From NCBI GenBank assembly GCA_038064395.1, contig JBBTTE010000003.1, positions 1 to 64,000 of the forward strand: a DNA stretch of 64,000 nucleotides. Reading direction: 5' to 3'. A program made the translations under genes and the position numbers. Shown here piece by piece: positions 39,683 to 48,591 of this stretch. The DNA is from JBBTTE01 sp038064395 (GTDB lineage: Bacteria; Patescibacteriota; Saccharimonadia; Saccharimonadales; UBA4665). Each line of letters opens with the position of its first letter. Within the stretch, counting starts at the first letter, position 1. The notes beneath the pieces were generated by a model. That model had not been told where the DNA came from. It searched no databases and saw only the letters and a program-made list of their open reading frames with translations.

Positions 39683-40486
39683 CTAGTTTATGCTATCGCC
39701 TCTTGATGACGTAACGATCTGCTTCCACGGTCCTGCTGGCACCTTGTCTGCAGCAACGAATCGCCAGCTAGTACGGCTAACGTCGCCTACACCTAAATAA
39801 TCACGTACAGCTGGTGAGATATCTAGTCCAGCCCCTACATCAACGCGATTCTTGGGCTTACTAGTACCGAATACGTAGTCAAAGTCATTAGATTGGTAAG
39901 GTCCTACGTCCTCCCACTGGGCATAGACAATCTTACTGCCAAACTGGACAGCAATCCAAGCGTTCTTACACCATGAATAATTGAGCAGTGACGTATTATT
40001 AGAGTTTGGGCAAGACTTGGCCGTGGCTCGGCGGCGGCTAGAATCAGTGATATCACTGTACGGCAATGCAAAGTAGAACGGATTCTCATTAGGCGTAAAA
40101 GCTGCTGGCAAATAGCCACTACGTGCGTCCGGGTCGTCTACGCCGCCATAATGTTGCTCCCATTGCTCATCCCAAGCACTGGCTGCATTAGCTATGTAAC
40201 TGTTGTCATCACCAGCTGACTCGCCTGCCCAGAACACCGTGGTGACTACTGCGTCATGATTGCCAAGGACGGGTGCAGGTGCAGGAGTGGGTTGTTTGGG
40301 CTGCTGGGCTTTTTGTGATTTCTTCTTCGACTGAGCTGAGGCCAAACCAGAATTGACACCGTGGGTGTCTGGCATGTTATAGATAACTGCTGCATCTGCC
40401 AGGAAGATCACTGCCACGAACAAGGCCATTATCCATGTCCTTGGATAATATTTCTGGTTCAGTAGTTTTGGTCGCTTGATTTTCAT
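39683..40486 (-). CDS. Membrane-anchored secreted protein, possible double-psi barrel
   Basis: 267 residues. One membrane segment (about 18-38), a Lys/Gln/Pro linker (52-72) and an outer domain of about 190 residues with two Cys (KSCPNSN, SWCKNAW). The late segment VGAGLDISPAVRDYLGVG resembles the Asp/Ser region of RlpA/expansin-type double-psi beta-barrels, and YFALPYSDI fits the family. GGGAGG lies before the ATG. It is 20 bases downstream of the Ig-deacetylase gene, so both are cotranscribed. Domain assignment tentative. Confidence 0.6.
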   Translation of the reverse strand: MKIKRPKLLNQKYYPRTWIMALFVAVIFLADAAVIYNMPDTHGVNSGLASAQSKKKSQKAQQPKQPTPAPAPVLGNHDAVVTTVFWAGESAGDDNSYIANAASAWDEQWEQHYGGVDDPDARSGYLPAAFTPNENPFYFALPYSDITDSSRRRATAKSCPNSNNTSLLNYSWCKNAWIAVQFGSKIVYAQWEDVGPYQSNDFDYVFGTSKPKNRVDVGAGLDISPAVRDYLGVGDVSRTSWRFVAADKVPAGPWKQIVTSSRGDSIN

Positions 40487-40505
40487 GGCTGACGACCTCC
40501 CTTGT

Positions 40506-42851
40506 TTAGTGCTGGCTGACTACTTCGCTAATTGCTTGCTGAACAGTCTGGACCGAGATACCTGAACTCTTAATATAGCTTAGTTCAGCGTCGAGGTCAC
40601 TTGGCTGGGTGTTGTATTCTACGTCGGTTGGGTCGGTTGGAGTCGTAGCGACTTCATGCCAGACCAAGATTAACCAAGTGTGTTGAGCTATAGCTTGGTC
40701 TACCCAGGCCTTAACTTGAGCTGGCGTGGTGGTGTTGTAAACGTTCTGTACTAGCAACTTGGTAAAGTCCAGGTTGTCCTTGGTGTTATAGCCAGTCGCT
40801 ACAGTTCGCTGAGAAACATATATTGTCTTTCCAAAGTTAACCGTATTGGCATTATAGGCACCAAATGGATACGCAAAGTTGGTGATTGGCACGCCAATGG
40901 CGTTCTGCAGCGTGGTTTGGCTGTTCTTCATTTCCGCTTTGTACTTAGTAGCGGATAGAGTCGTCAGGTCAGGATGCGTTACGCTGTGAGAAGCAATCTC
41001 ATGACCACCTGTAACCAAGGCTTTGACTTGAATTGTACTCATGTAGTCAGGTTGATCGTTAAGCTCACCGGCAATGATGTAGAAGGTAGCCTTCTGCCCG
41101 TACTTATTAAGTAACGGCAAAGCGTTAGTGTACTGGTTAGTCCAACCATCATCGAAGGTCAGGCTAACAATCCCTCGACTAAACTGGCTTGGTGTGTAGA
41201 GACCGAAGCTAGCGTCATCAATAGTTAGTGAACCGTTAGCAGCAATCAGGTGGAAGATAGTAACCGATGTTGCGCCAGCTGGGATATCAAACTCGGCTGA
41301 AGCCTGTGCCCAGTTAGTAGATGGCAGAACTGTACCGAGATAGTAGTAACTAACTACACCGTTGATGGTGACGGCAGCATCGATCTCAGTTGTAGCCGTG
41401 CTCTTGTACCAGTCTGTATAACGGTAGTGGCCGCCTGGTGTCACAGCTTGCATGGTGTAGTCCCAGTTGGCACTTCCGCTGCTGTAACCACTGACTGTAG
41501 CGGTAACGCTGCGGTTACCAGTACGGCCTGTGGTGTTGTAAGTGAAGGCTGCGGTGTTGGTTCCCCACGAGTCGGCCGTCCAATCCTGTGGCTTGGTGCC
41601 TGTGGCGTCAGCTGTCTCGAAGGATGGGTTAGGTACGGTGTTAACAGCAACACCTGTGCTAGGTGGCGTAACGACTACGTTGTTAACATTCACACTGACA
41701 TTTGCAGCAGTGGCAGTTAGGCCGACAGTATTGGTTACTACGGCAGATAGAGTGTGGGCGCCATTAGTAGCCGTGGTGGTGTTCCAGTTATAGCTGTAAG
41801 GGGCTGTGGTGACTGGGCTACCTAGGTTAACACCATCAAGCTTGTACTGAACACTGGCGATGCCTTGAGCATCGGTTATGTTAGCAGTTACAGATTGAGT
41901 ACCGGTGACAGTACTGGCTGCAACAGGAGCTGTAATGCTGATTGTTGGCGGAGTTGGGTTAGCGACTGTGAAGCTAACTGTTGAGGATGTAGTGCTCAAG
42001 TTGACGGTGTTGGTAGCAACTGCTGACAACGTGTGCGTGCCGTTGGCTACGGTAGTGGTGTTCCAGTTATAGCTGTAAGGGGCTGTGGTGACTGGGCTAC
42101 CTAGGTTAACACCATCAAGCTTGTACTGAACACTGGCGATGCCTTGAGCATCGGTAACAGTAGAAGTTACAGTCTTAGTACCCTTAACACTTGAACCAGC
42201 GGTTGGGCTAGTCAAGCTAACGGTCGGTGGCGTAGGTGTCACAGGAGCTGGCGGCACGATTACTGGTGGAGGAGTTGGCGTAGTGGGAGTAGTCACCGAA
42301 GCTAGGCCGAATGAATAATCGTCAGTAGTAAGCGTGCCCACCTTATTGATAACGTGATAGAACGTAACCTTGGCTGCGTTAGCTGGAGTAGTAAAGGTAA
42401 CTGACTTGTTAGTCCAAGCGCTACTGGCTGGTGTGCTAGCTAGCCACATGTAACTTACCTGTCCAGTAGTGCTTGTAACTACAGCGTCGATCTCGCTGGC
42501 TACAGTTGACTGATACCAATCACTGAAAGTGTACGAAGTCGAAGGAGTAACAGCTACTGGATCTGGGAACCATTTCGCATCACCGCTTGTGCGCTTACTC
42601 ATAGTGACGCTGATGCTGTGAGAGCCAGTATGGCCAGTAGCGTTGTAGGCAAAAGCTGTAGTGTTAGTGCCCCACTTGCCTTGGTTCCAGTTGGTGGTGC
42701 TTGATTCGATTGAGGGGTTGAGCAATAAGTTCGGACCTGGCACAGTGTCGTTGAGCTGCTTGTTAGCTGGAGCGTTCTGATGGAAGATCCCTAATAGAAA
42801 TAGCAGTGTAATTAAGGAGAGTAAGCCGAGAGCCCTAGCAAATTTGTTCAT
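40506..42851 (-). CDS. Secreted polysaccharide deacetylase with CBM-like and Ig-like domains
   Basis: 781 residues. A signal peptide or anchor (about 1-28) is followed by a carbohydrate-binding-like beta domain (40-185), a Thr/Pro linker, two bacterial Ig-like domains (about 210-395), a second CBM-like domain (400-560) and a C-terminal NodB domain (about 565-781) with LTFDDGW, ASHSVTHPDL and VWHEV. The two CBM-like domains are related to each other (NPSIESS/NPSFETA starts). The Ig domains share a 101-bp identical DNA stretch. It should deacetylate a surface or host glycan. Confidence 0.88.
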   Translation of the reverse strand: MNKFARALGLLSLITLLFLLGIFHQNAPANKQLNDTVPGPNLLLNPSIESSTTNWNQGKWGTNTTAFAYNATGHTGSHSISVTMSKRTSGDAKWFPDPVAVTPSTSYTFSDWYQSTVASEIDAVVTSTTGQVSYMWLASTPASSAWTNKSVTFTTPANAAKVTFYHVINKVGTLTTDDYSFGLASVTTPTTPTPPPVIVPPAPVTPTPPTVSLTSPTAGSSVKGTKTVTSTVTDAQGIASVQYKLDGVNLGSPVTTAPYSYNWNTTTVANGTHTLSAVATNTVNLSTTSSTVSFTVANPTPPTISITAPVAASTVTGTQSVTANITDAQGIASVQYKLDGVNLGSPVTTAPYSYNWNTTTATNGAHTLSAVVTNTVGLTATAANVSVNVNNVVVTPPSTGVAVNTVPNPSFETADATGTKPQDWTADSWGTNTAAFTYNTTGRTGNRSVTATVSGYSSGSANWDYTMQAVTPGGHYRYTDWYKSTATTEIDAAVTINGVVSYYYLGTVLPSTNWAQASAEFDIPAGATSVTIFHLIAANGSLTIDDASFGLYTPSQFSRGIVSLTFDDGWTNQYTNALPLLNKYGQKATFYIIAGELNDQPDYMSTIQVKALVTGGHEIASHSVTHPDLTTLSATKYKAEMKNSQTTLQNAIGVPITNFAYPFGAYNANTVNFGKTIYVSQRTVATGYNTKDNLDFTKLLVQNVYNTTTPAQVKAWVDQAIAQHTWLILVWHEVATTPTDPTDVEYNTQPSDLDAELSYIKSSGISVQTVQQAISEVVSQH
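41776..42155 (-). repeat. Identical 101-bp repeat within the Ig-like domains
   Basis: Bases 41776-41876 and 42055-42155 are identical by eye and 279 bp apart. They encode the shared strand pattern IASVQYKLDGVNLGSPV of the two Ig-like domains. Perfect identity over 101 bases points to recent duplication or gene conversion. Confidence 0.8.
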
Positions 42852-42941
42852 CTATAACCTCTTTTAAGGCCCACCGCACTAAATATATACCACAATCTAA
42901 CTACAAATTTGCTTAATAGTCAATAGAGATAGTTAATAGGT

Positions 42942-43982
42942 TTAAGCGTATGCGTTTTCGGGGGCGGTCCCCGAGTTGCCCGTATTAACAATCAGGATTT
43001 TTGAATCTGGCTTTACTTGATCTTTCATCTGCAGCAATAGTGCCAGGCCAGAAATGCCAGATGGTTCGCAGTTAATGCCCTGCTCAGCCGCAATCTCGAG
43101 TGCTTCATCTAAGAACTTTTCCTCGATAGGACAAACATTAGACAGAGGCCCGCAAAAACCTGCGTAACGATATAGCCTAATCCACTGCTCATCAAAGTGA
43201 ACAAACGGTAGATGTGGCGAGTAAAGCTTGTCGGCTTTGGAATCAATGTCGCTGGTGGTTGCACCAAGAAAACTACAGCGACGTAACACCTCTACGTCAC
43301 CACTAAATCTTGGATCATGAATAGCCGTCGACACCTCTTTTTTGTTAATGTTCAGTAAGTTCTCGAAGAGATTTCCCGTTCCGAAAGGAACGAAACAATA
43401 TTCAGGTGAGGAATTAATAATTTCGTAGCTTAGCCAATCATAAAATCGAGTTGTCGGGTCAAGCGCTTCGCTTGATGTAATGTCAAAACCGTTAGGATTA
43501 TCCGTTAGCTCGAGTATCTCTTGCCACTGTAGCGACTTCTCGCTCAGGTTTGTCTCATAAATCTCACATCCAATCCTCTTGATAGGGTCTACCCGATTAG
43601 GCGCAATGCCGTGATCAACCAGGACTTTTAAGTTTGGTAAGTTATACCTCTTGAGTTGAGTTTGAATAGCAACTGCTGCTGAGCCTGACGAAATAATCGA
43701 CATGGCTGGCAACGGTTCGTCTATTTGACCGCTCTTCTTGGCAAGCAAGAAATCTCTATAAGTAACGATGATCTCCCAAGCCATGCGATCCTTATGTGTG
43801 CCCGTCGGATTATGGCTCTCGTCCTTGAGCCAGACATTGCTAAACCCAGCGACGTTAATCTTAGTCGTTGGTGTCGCAGGAAATTTAGGATTATCGGCTG
43901 GAAACTCTGGCTTTAACGGATCATTCTCTGACGCTACAACAATTGAGTCCAGAATTGCTTGTTCAGAAGCTGATAGAGACAT
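42942..43982 (-). CDS. PLP-dependent enzyme, threonine synthase/cysteine synthase fold
   Basis: 346 residues. The fold type II PLP-lysine motif is visible in KDESHNPTGTHKDRMA (about residues 53-68); SSGSAAVAIQTQ resembles the phosphate-binding or substrate loop, and IVNTGNSG is the C-terminal glycine region. Threonine synthase is the closest pattern, but Thr dehydratase or a cysteine synthase-like enzyme cannot be excluded. Its start lies just after the orn stop. Confidence 0.75.
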   Translation of the reverse strand: MSLSASEQAILDSIVVASENDPLKPEFPADNPKFPATPTTKINVAGFSNVWLKDESHNPTGTHKDRMAWEIIVTYRDFLLAKKSGQIDEPLPAMSIISSGSAAVAIQTQLKRYNLPNLKVLVDHGIAPNRVDPIKRIGCEIYETNLSEKSLQWQEILELTDNPNGFDITSSEALDPTTRFYDWLSYEIINSSPEYCFVPFGTGNLFENLLNINKKEVSTAIHDPRFSGDVEVLRRCSFLGATTSDIDSKADKLYSPHLPFVHFDEQWIRLYRYAGFCGPLSNVCPIEEKFLDEALEIAAEQGINCEPSGISGLALLLQMKDQVKPDSKILIVNTGNSGTAPENAYA

Positions 43983-43984
43983 AG

Positions 43985-44539
43985 CTAGTCGTTATTCTTA
44001 AACCACTCCAAGTAGTGCTGCAGCTCGGCAATCGAGGCCTGAATGTCATCAAAGGCGCGGTGGACTTCCTTCTTCTCGAACTGCACATCGTGCTTAGCCT
44101 GCATGAAGACTTTCCAAGCGCTGACATCTAGCATTCGGTAGTGCAGCTTAAGATCCAGCTGTGGCCACCACTGTTTAATGAAGTTGCGATCATTGTGAAT
44201 ACTATTCCCTGCTAGCACGGCCGGTTCGCCACCAAAGTGTTGTTCAACCAACTCGACTAGCTCCTGCTCGACTTGCCCAGAAGGCTTAGCGGTGTCCATT
44301 TTGCGGACGAATTCATCGCGATTCTCAGGATAATCAGCCCACCATATGTTCTTCTGCATCCGATCAATCACGACGTCCTTGGGCTGCTGAACAATAGCTT
44401 CGTAGCTAGCCAAAGTTTTGAAGTCGAAGTCGGTAATCTCAGCAGCGACCTCGAGAATAACGTCATTCTGAGCATCAAGCCCAGTCATCTCTAGATCTAC
44501 CCAGAGCAGCTTAGTTGGTGTAGCCTTCTTATCAATCAT
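43985..44539 (-). CDS. orn: Oligoribonuclease
   Basis: 184 residues, standard size. DEDDh motifs: WVDLEMTGLD (about 14-23), the middle NSIHNDRNF, and the late HRAFDDIQASIAEL. It degrades 2-5-base RNAs left by PNPase and RNase J. TATAAT lies 8 bases before the ATG, inside the tail of the kinase gene. Confidence 0.95.
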   Translation of the reverse strand: MIDKKATPTKLLWVDLEMTGLDAQNDVILEVAAEITDFDFKTLASYEAIVQQPKDVVIDRMQKNIWWADYPENRDEFVRKMDTAKPSGQVEQELVELVEQHFGGEPAVLAGNSIHNDRNFIKQWWPQLDLKLHYRMLDVSAWKVFMQAKHDVQFEKKEVHRAFDDIQASIAELQHYLEWFKNND

Positions 44540-44548
44540 TAGTGCACA

Positions 44549-45514
44549 TTATAACTGAGACCGCAGCTCTTCCTTAGTAATTGGCTGAATACCTGCTCTA
44601 TAAAACTGCATGGTACCAGCTAGAACAGCAACTTTTGCTGCTTCAACCAGTGATTTGCCAGCTTGCAGATAAGCACAGAGGACTGCCATTGTCTGGTCGC
44701 CGCACCCTGTAGCGTCTTTCTCCTCGGCGTGGTTGAATTGAGGTATTGGTATGTGCAACTCTTCTTGTTCAGCAAACAGATACGCCCCGTTCTCGCCGTT
44801 AGTAATTAGTACGTTCTGGGCGCCTTCTTGCTTGAGTTTGTTAGCTGCCTCGCGAGCACTATCGAAATCTTTGACTGCAATACCTGTAATAAGTTCAGCC
44901 TCGTGCTCATTAGGCTTAACTAGATAGATACCTTGCCCTAACAGATCAGAGATGTCCATTGAGTCAATAATACCGCCTGGGTCGAGAATAGTTCTTAGTC
45001 CGATCGCGTGAGCCTTATCAATGGCGTAATGGGCAGTGTCCAACGGGCATTCTAGGGACAGGGCAAAGATGCCCTCATTCTGCTTAGCCACTTCGAATAA
45101 CGACGTGGCGTCATCAATATCCTGAGCGCTAAAGTCATCGCTAGCTCCCATGACCATAAAGCATTGATTGTTACCGTCGTTATCTACTCCAAGTAGTGCC
45201 ACTGACGGAAACTTATTCGTTTCAGACGCTTGCATAACCTTAATGTAGGCGGTGTTGACGCCCGCCTCAGCTAAGTTGTCCATCGGCGGCTTCCATAGGC
45301 CGAAGCTATCTTCCGCAGTTCGGGCAATCATGGCTACATTGCCTTCGGGCATTAGGTAGCCTGCCATAGCAGCGATATTGCGTGACTTGCCGCCCGGTCC
45401 GATCTTGAAACTCTCGCCTCTTACCAATTGATTAGGCTTAGGGAAACCGCTGACGCCAGAGGCTATCAAGTCGGTATTGATAGCACCGATAACAATTAGT
45501 GAGGTTTGGTCCAT
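44549..45514 (-). CDS. PfkB-family carbohydrate kinase
   Basis: 321 residues from the ATG at 45514, 1 base past the aldolase stop; a longer frame would run through the aldolase gene and is rejected. PfkB motifs: GPGGKSRNIAAMAG and the C-terminal DATGCGDQTMAVLCAYL with the catalytic Asp (ATGCGD). Possible activities are fructokinase, ribokinase or 1-phosphofructokinase; sequence alone does not decide. Its position behind aldolase and FBPase suggests a sugar-phosphate role. Confidence 0.8.
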   Translation of the reverse strand: MDQTSLIVIGAINTDLIASGVSGFPKPNQLVRGESFKIGPGGKSRNIAAMAGYLMPEGNVAMIARTAEDSFGLWKPPMDNLAEAGVNTAYIKVMQASETNKFPSVALLGVDNDGNNQCFMVMGASDDFSAQDIDDATSLFEVAKQNEGIFALSLECPLDTAHYAIDKAHAIGLRTILDPGGIIDSMDISDLLGQGIYLVKPNEHEAELITGIAVKDFDSAREAANKLKQEGAQNVLITNGENGAYLFAEQEELHIPIPQFNHAEEKDATGCGDQTMAVLCAYLQAGKSLVEAAKVAVLAGTMQFYRAGIQPITKEELRSQL

Positions 45515-45515
45515 T

Positions 45516-46532
45516 CTAGGCTTTTTCGAAGGCCTCTGACCACTGTCCTTGAGAAGCAAGGCTGTTAGCTTCGGAGCGCTTGAGATAGGCTTTGGCAGCT
45601 GCATCAGCATCGCCCTTAGCCCATAGTTGAAGAACGGTACTCTGAATTGCACGACTGTACGAGAACGATAGCGGCCATGGCATACCACCAATTTTGTTCA
45701 TGGCATCAAGGTGTGCAGTTGCTTCGAGGTCAGTCTGTCCACCGGATAGGAAAACTACGCCAGCCAGCTCAGCTGGGACGTGCTCTTTGAGACATTTCAC
45801 TGTTTGTTCGGCGACTTTTTGGACATCAGCACGGTTAGGCGCGTCCTTGCCAGATAGAACCATACTGGTCTTGAGGATCATTCCCTTCAGAATAACGCCT
45901 TGTATTTCGCATTCTGCGAATAATTCGTCCAGGGTCTGCGCCACAACATCGTAGCAACGCTCGATTGAGTGATCGCCATCAAGTAGCACTTCTGGTTCTA
46001 CGACTGGTACAATTCCAGCTTCCTGTGCGAGGGCTGCATAACGAGCCAAGGCGTGGGCGTTAACGGAGATGCAAGCGTCAGACGGCAACTCGTCGCCAAC
46101 AATTGTAATAACGGCTCTCCATTTGGCGAAACCAGCACCAAGCTTAGCGTATTCCGCGAAGCGTTCTCGCAAGCCGTCAAGTCCCTCAGTCACCTTTTCA
46201 CCTTCGTGAAGAGCTAGATCTTTGGCACCCATGTCAACTTTGATGCCAGGGATGATTCCTTTCGCCTTCAAAGCTTCAGGAAAAGCCGTGCCATCATCTG
46301 CCGACTGACGAATAGTCTCGTCGAATAGAATCACGCCGCTAATAAACTTCTCAGCGCCGTCCGTTGTAAGTAGCAGCTGGCGATACTCTCGGCGCTTGGC
46401 TTCGGTATTTTCAACTCCTACTGAGTCAAAACGCTTGGCAATTGTTGGCGCACTCTCATCGGCTGCCAGCAAACCCTTACCTGTGGCTACCATGGCAGCT
46501 GCTGTCTGCTTGAGTTGGTCTTCGTATTGCAT
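45516..46532 (-). CDS. Fructose-bisphosphate aldolase, class I
   Basis: 338 residues. It resembles eukaryotic-type class I aldolase: GKGLLAADESAPTIAKRF, YRQLLLTTDGAEKFISGVILF, GIKVDMGAK, GFAKWRAV and LEGVILKGMIL-like strands, with a Schiff-base Lys expected near VILKGMILKTSM. AAGGAGA lies before the ATG. Second gene of the fbp-aldolase-kinase unit. Confidence 0.93.
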   Translation of the reverse strand: MQYEDQLKQTAAAMVATGKGLLAADESAPTIAKRFDSVGVENTEAKRREYRQLLLTTDGAEKFISGVILFDETIRQSADDGTAFPEALKAKGIIPGIKVDMGAKDLALHEGEKVTEGLDGLRERFAEYAKLGAGFAKWRAVITIVGDELPSDACISVNAHALARYAALAQEAGIVPVVEPEVLLDGDHSIERCYDVVAQTLDELFAECEIQGVILKGMILKTSMVLSGKDAPNRADVQKVAEQTVKCLKEHVPAELAGVVFLSGGQTDLEATAHLDAMNKIGGMPWPLSFSYSRAIQSTVLQLWAKGDADAAAKAYLKRSEANSLASQGQWSEAFEKA

Positions 46533-46542
46533 GTTTATCTCC

Positions 46543-47505
46543 TTACTTTAAGTTAACTAAGTCAGTATTACCGATAACTACTGGTACGCGTTGGTGTAAT
46601 TCACTAGGCACAATGTCCAAAATATCCTGAGCACCAGTACTGGCCGCACCCCCAGCCTGAACTGCTAGAAAGGCGATTGGTTTAGCTTCATAATTAAGGC
46701 GTAGCTTGCCCTTGTAGTCGCTGCCGCCGGAGTTGTCGACTGCTGGATAGAAGAATAGCCCGCCCTTGATCAAATTACGGTGGAAATCACCCACAAACGA
46801 ACCAATGAAACGTAAACGATCAGTCTCCGCCTTAACCTTAGCCAAATATGCTTGATCCTCAGGACTAATATTGGCAGCATAGGCCTCATTGAAGCTGTAA
46901 TAAGGGTGCTCGTCAGGTATCATGACGTGGTCATTACTAAGAATAAACTCGCCGAGATCATTGTCGAGCGTAAACTCGTGCACACCATCACCCCAGCTGA
47001 AGACAATTAATGTGCTGGCGCCATATAGAACGTAGCCAGCTAGAACTTGCTCACTCCCCTTCTGCAGGAATTGCTTCTCGTCACCGCTAGGCACATCGTC
47101 TAGCTTCTTGTGAACCGAGAAGATAGTACCAACACCGACATTAACATCGATATTACTGCTGCCGTCGAGCGGATCGAAGGCTATTACATACTTGCCGTCA
47201 GGATTCTGTAGATCAACAGCTGTATCTTCCTCTTCGCTAGCGAGAGCAGCAAACAGGCCCGTACTACTTAAGTACTCTTTGCATAAATCATTGGTATATA
47301 TGTCCAGTTTGGCTTGGGTTTCGTCCTGGACATTGGTGCTGTCAGCAAGGCCTGCTACATCCGTTAGGCCAGTACGATTTGTTCTTGAAGAGATTAGTTT
47401 GCCGATGGTGGCGATATCAGCCATCATCATTACTAAATCTATTTTTTCGGGGTGGTCTCCCAGCTCCTCAAGCAGATACAACTGCAACGTTTTCGGCACA
47501 CTCAT
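46543..47505 (-). CDS. fbp: Fructose-1,6-bisphosphatase class I
   Basis: 320 residues from the ATG at 47505; the TTG six bases upstream is not used. The metal-binding DPLDGSSNIDVNVGVGTIF is complete, as is the YGAS/SWGDGVHEFTLD region and the substrate-binding GSFVGDFHRNL. Together with aldolase it can run the reverse of glycolysis from triose phosphates to fructose-6-phosphate for pentose or cell-wall precursors. TATAAT lies 8 bases before the ATG, directly after a terminator at 47533-47558. Confidence 0.95.
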   Translation of the reverse strand: MSVPKTLQLYLLEELGDHPEKIDLVMMMADIATIGKLISSRTNRTGLTDVAGLADSTNVQDETQAKLDIYTNDLCKEYLSSTGLFAALASEEEDTAVDLQNPDGKYVIAFDPLDGSSNIDVNVGVGTIFSVHKKLDDVPSGDEKQFLQKGSEQVLAGYVLYGASTLIVFSWGDGVHEFTLDNDLGEFILSNDHVMIPDEHPYYSFNEAYAANISPEDQAYLAKVKAETDRLRFIGSFVGDFHRNLIKGGLFFYPAVDNSGGSDYKGKLRLNYEAKPIAFLAVQAGGAASTGAQDILDIVPSELHQRVPVVIGNTDLVNLK

Positions 47506-47513
47506 TGGCAATA

Positions 47514-47519
47514 ATTATA
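47514..47519 (-). promoter_or_regulatory. -10 box of the fbp operon
   Basis: TATAAT on the minus strand, 8 bases before the fbp ATG at 47505. Confidence 0.55.
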
Positions 47520-47532
47520 TAGCATTGCAACC

Positions 47533-47558
47533 AAAAACCCCGACCTAATTGGTCGGGG
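47533..47558 (-). terminator. Intrinsic terminator of the FMN reductase gene
   Basis: On the minus strand: CCCCGACC (47558-47551), loop AATTA, GGTCGGGG (47545-47538), then TTTTT (47537-47533). Textbook intrinsic terminator between the reductase and the fbp operon. Confidence 0.9.
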
Positions 47559-47583
47559 CCAACACAAGTCCCTCAAAACTTGA

Positions 47584-48177
47584 TTAATCCTGGGCGCGCG
47601 CCTCTGATAAGGCGTCACTGTACCACTTCAGCGATTCGAGTGTATTCTTGAGGGCTGACTGTGGACCATATGGATTGTTCTTGACCGTTTCGTCGAGGAT
47701 TTCTCCTGTGTCTTCGTGAATTAGCTCGCTAACACGGTCAACCACGAAGGTGGCATCAGGAACAGTTACAGCCTTGAGCCCGGGCAAAGTGCCTCGGAGG
47801 TGGCCAACTGCCTGTGCACCACCGGTAGAACCATGGGCGACTAAGGCGACGGGCTTCTTGGCCAGTTGAAAATCAACATAGTCTAGAGCGTTCTTAAGAA
47901 CTCCTGGGAAAGAGCGATTATATTCTGGAGTCGCAATCACGTAACTGTCGGCTTCAGCAAGCTTGTCTAGCCACTTCTTGACCTCTGGATCTAGCTTACG
48001 GTCTGGGTTGTACTGCGGCGGGATTGGCTCATCGAAGAATGGCAGCTTGTAGTCCTTAAGATCAACGACCTCGACTTCAGTGTCGTCTAAGTTCTTGGCT
48101 TCAGCTTCGACCCATTTGGCAAACCTATCACTGACTCGCCCCTGCCTGATTGATCCAATAATAATTTGTAGTTTCAT
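47584..48177 (-). CDS. NADPH-dependent FMN reductase
   Basis: 197 residues from MKLQII (48177), preceded by AAAAGGAGA; the longer frame to 48240 would start inside the operator. The flavodoxin-like fold has IIGSIRQGRVSDRFAKW (FMN phosphate loop) and ATPEYNRSFPGVLKNALDYVD, both typical. It reduces FMN or quinones/azo compounds using NADPH. It is divergent from the HxlR gene, with the operator between. Confidence 0.9.
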   Translation of the reverse strand: MKLQIIIGSIRQGRVSDRFAKWVEAEAKNLDDTEVEVVDLKDYKLPFFDEPIPPQYNPDRKLDPEVKKWLDKLAEADSYVIATPEYNRSFPGVLKNALDYVDFQLAKKPVALVAHGSTGGAQAVGHLRGTLPGLKAVTVPDATFVVDRVSELIHEDTGEILDETVKNNPYGPQSALKNTLESLKWYSDALSEARAQD

Positions 48178-48197
48178 ATTTCTCCTTTTAGGTGGTA

Positions 48198-48244
48198 TAC
48201 TTTGTATAGTATTAGTTAGTATAGACCTAATACTATACAAAGTA
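48198..48244. promoter_or_regulatory. Long palindromic operator between reductase and HxlR gene
   Basis: Left arm TACTTTGTATAGTATTAG (48198-48215) and right arm CTAATACTATACAAAGTA (48227-48244) are perfect 18-base inverted arms around an 11-base centre. It overlaps the likely promoters of both divergent genes. HxlR/YodB-type regulators bind such dyads and often repress a divergent reductase gene until electrophile or oxidant stress. Confidence 0.8.
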
Positions 48245-48249
48245 AAGTT

Positions 48250-48591
48250 ATGAATTCTACATCTGTTAGCAAACCACTAGAACCCCGTGTCGGCTGCATT
48301 GCTAGCGCCATGCAAATCATCGGCAACAAATGGACGGCTCTTATTCTACGCGACCTATTTAACGGTCCGAGGCGCTTCTGCGAACTAGAGAAATCCGTTG
48401 GTAACATCAACCCTCGTACCCTTAGTCAACGCCTAGATGACCTCGAGGAACACGGCATTATAACCAAGAAGAGCTTCGCCGAAGTCCCGCCTCGCATCGA
48501 ATACACCCTGACGCCAAAAGGCCAAGACTTACAGCCCGTTCTCAAGCAAATGGCCGCTTGGGGAACCAAGCACTACGACCGCGACGCCTAG
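48250..48591 (+). CDS. HxlR family transcriptional regulator
   Basis: 113 residues. CIASAMQIIGNKWTALILRDL, FCELEKSVGNINPRTLSQRL and IEYTLTPKGQDL are the HxlR winged-helix markers. The N-terminal Cys (about residue 15) matches the redox-active Cys of YodB/CatR/QorR-type members. It probably regulates itself and the divergent FMN reductase. Its stop overlaps the msrB stop by 4 bases. Confidence 0.9.
   Translation: MNSTSVSKPLEPRVGCIASAMQIIGNKWTALILRDLFNGPRRFCELEKSVGNINPRTLSQRLDDLEEHGIITKKSFAEVPPRIEYTLTPKGQDLQPVLKQMAAWGTKHYDRDA

Noticed and set aside
41441..41793. ORFs on both strands inside the Ig-deacetylase gene
   Set aside because: Shadows of a Thr/Val/Pro-rich repetitive coding region; no independent start signals.
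45515..45691. N-terminal extension of the PfkB gene
   Set aside because: It is antiframe reading of the aldolase 3' end; the family start MDQTSLIVIGAINTD lies at 45514.
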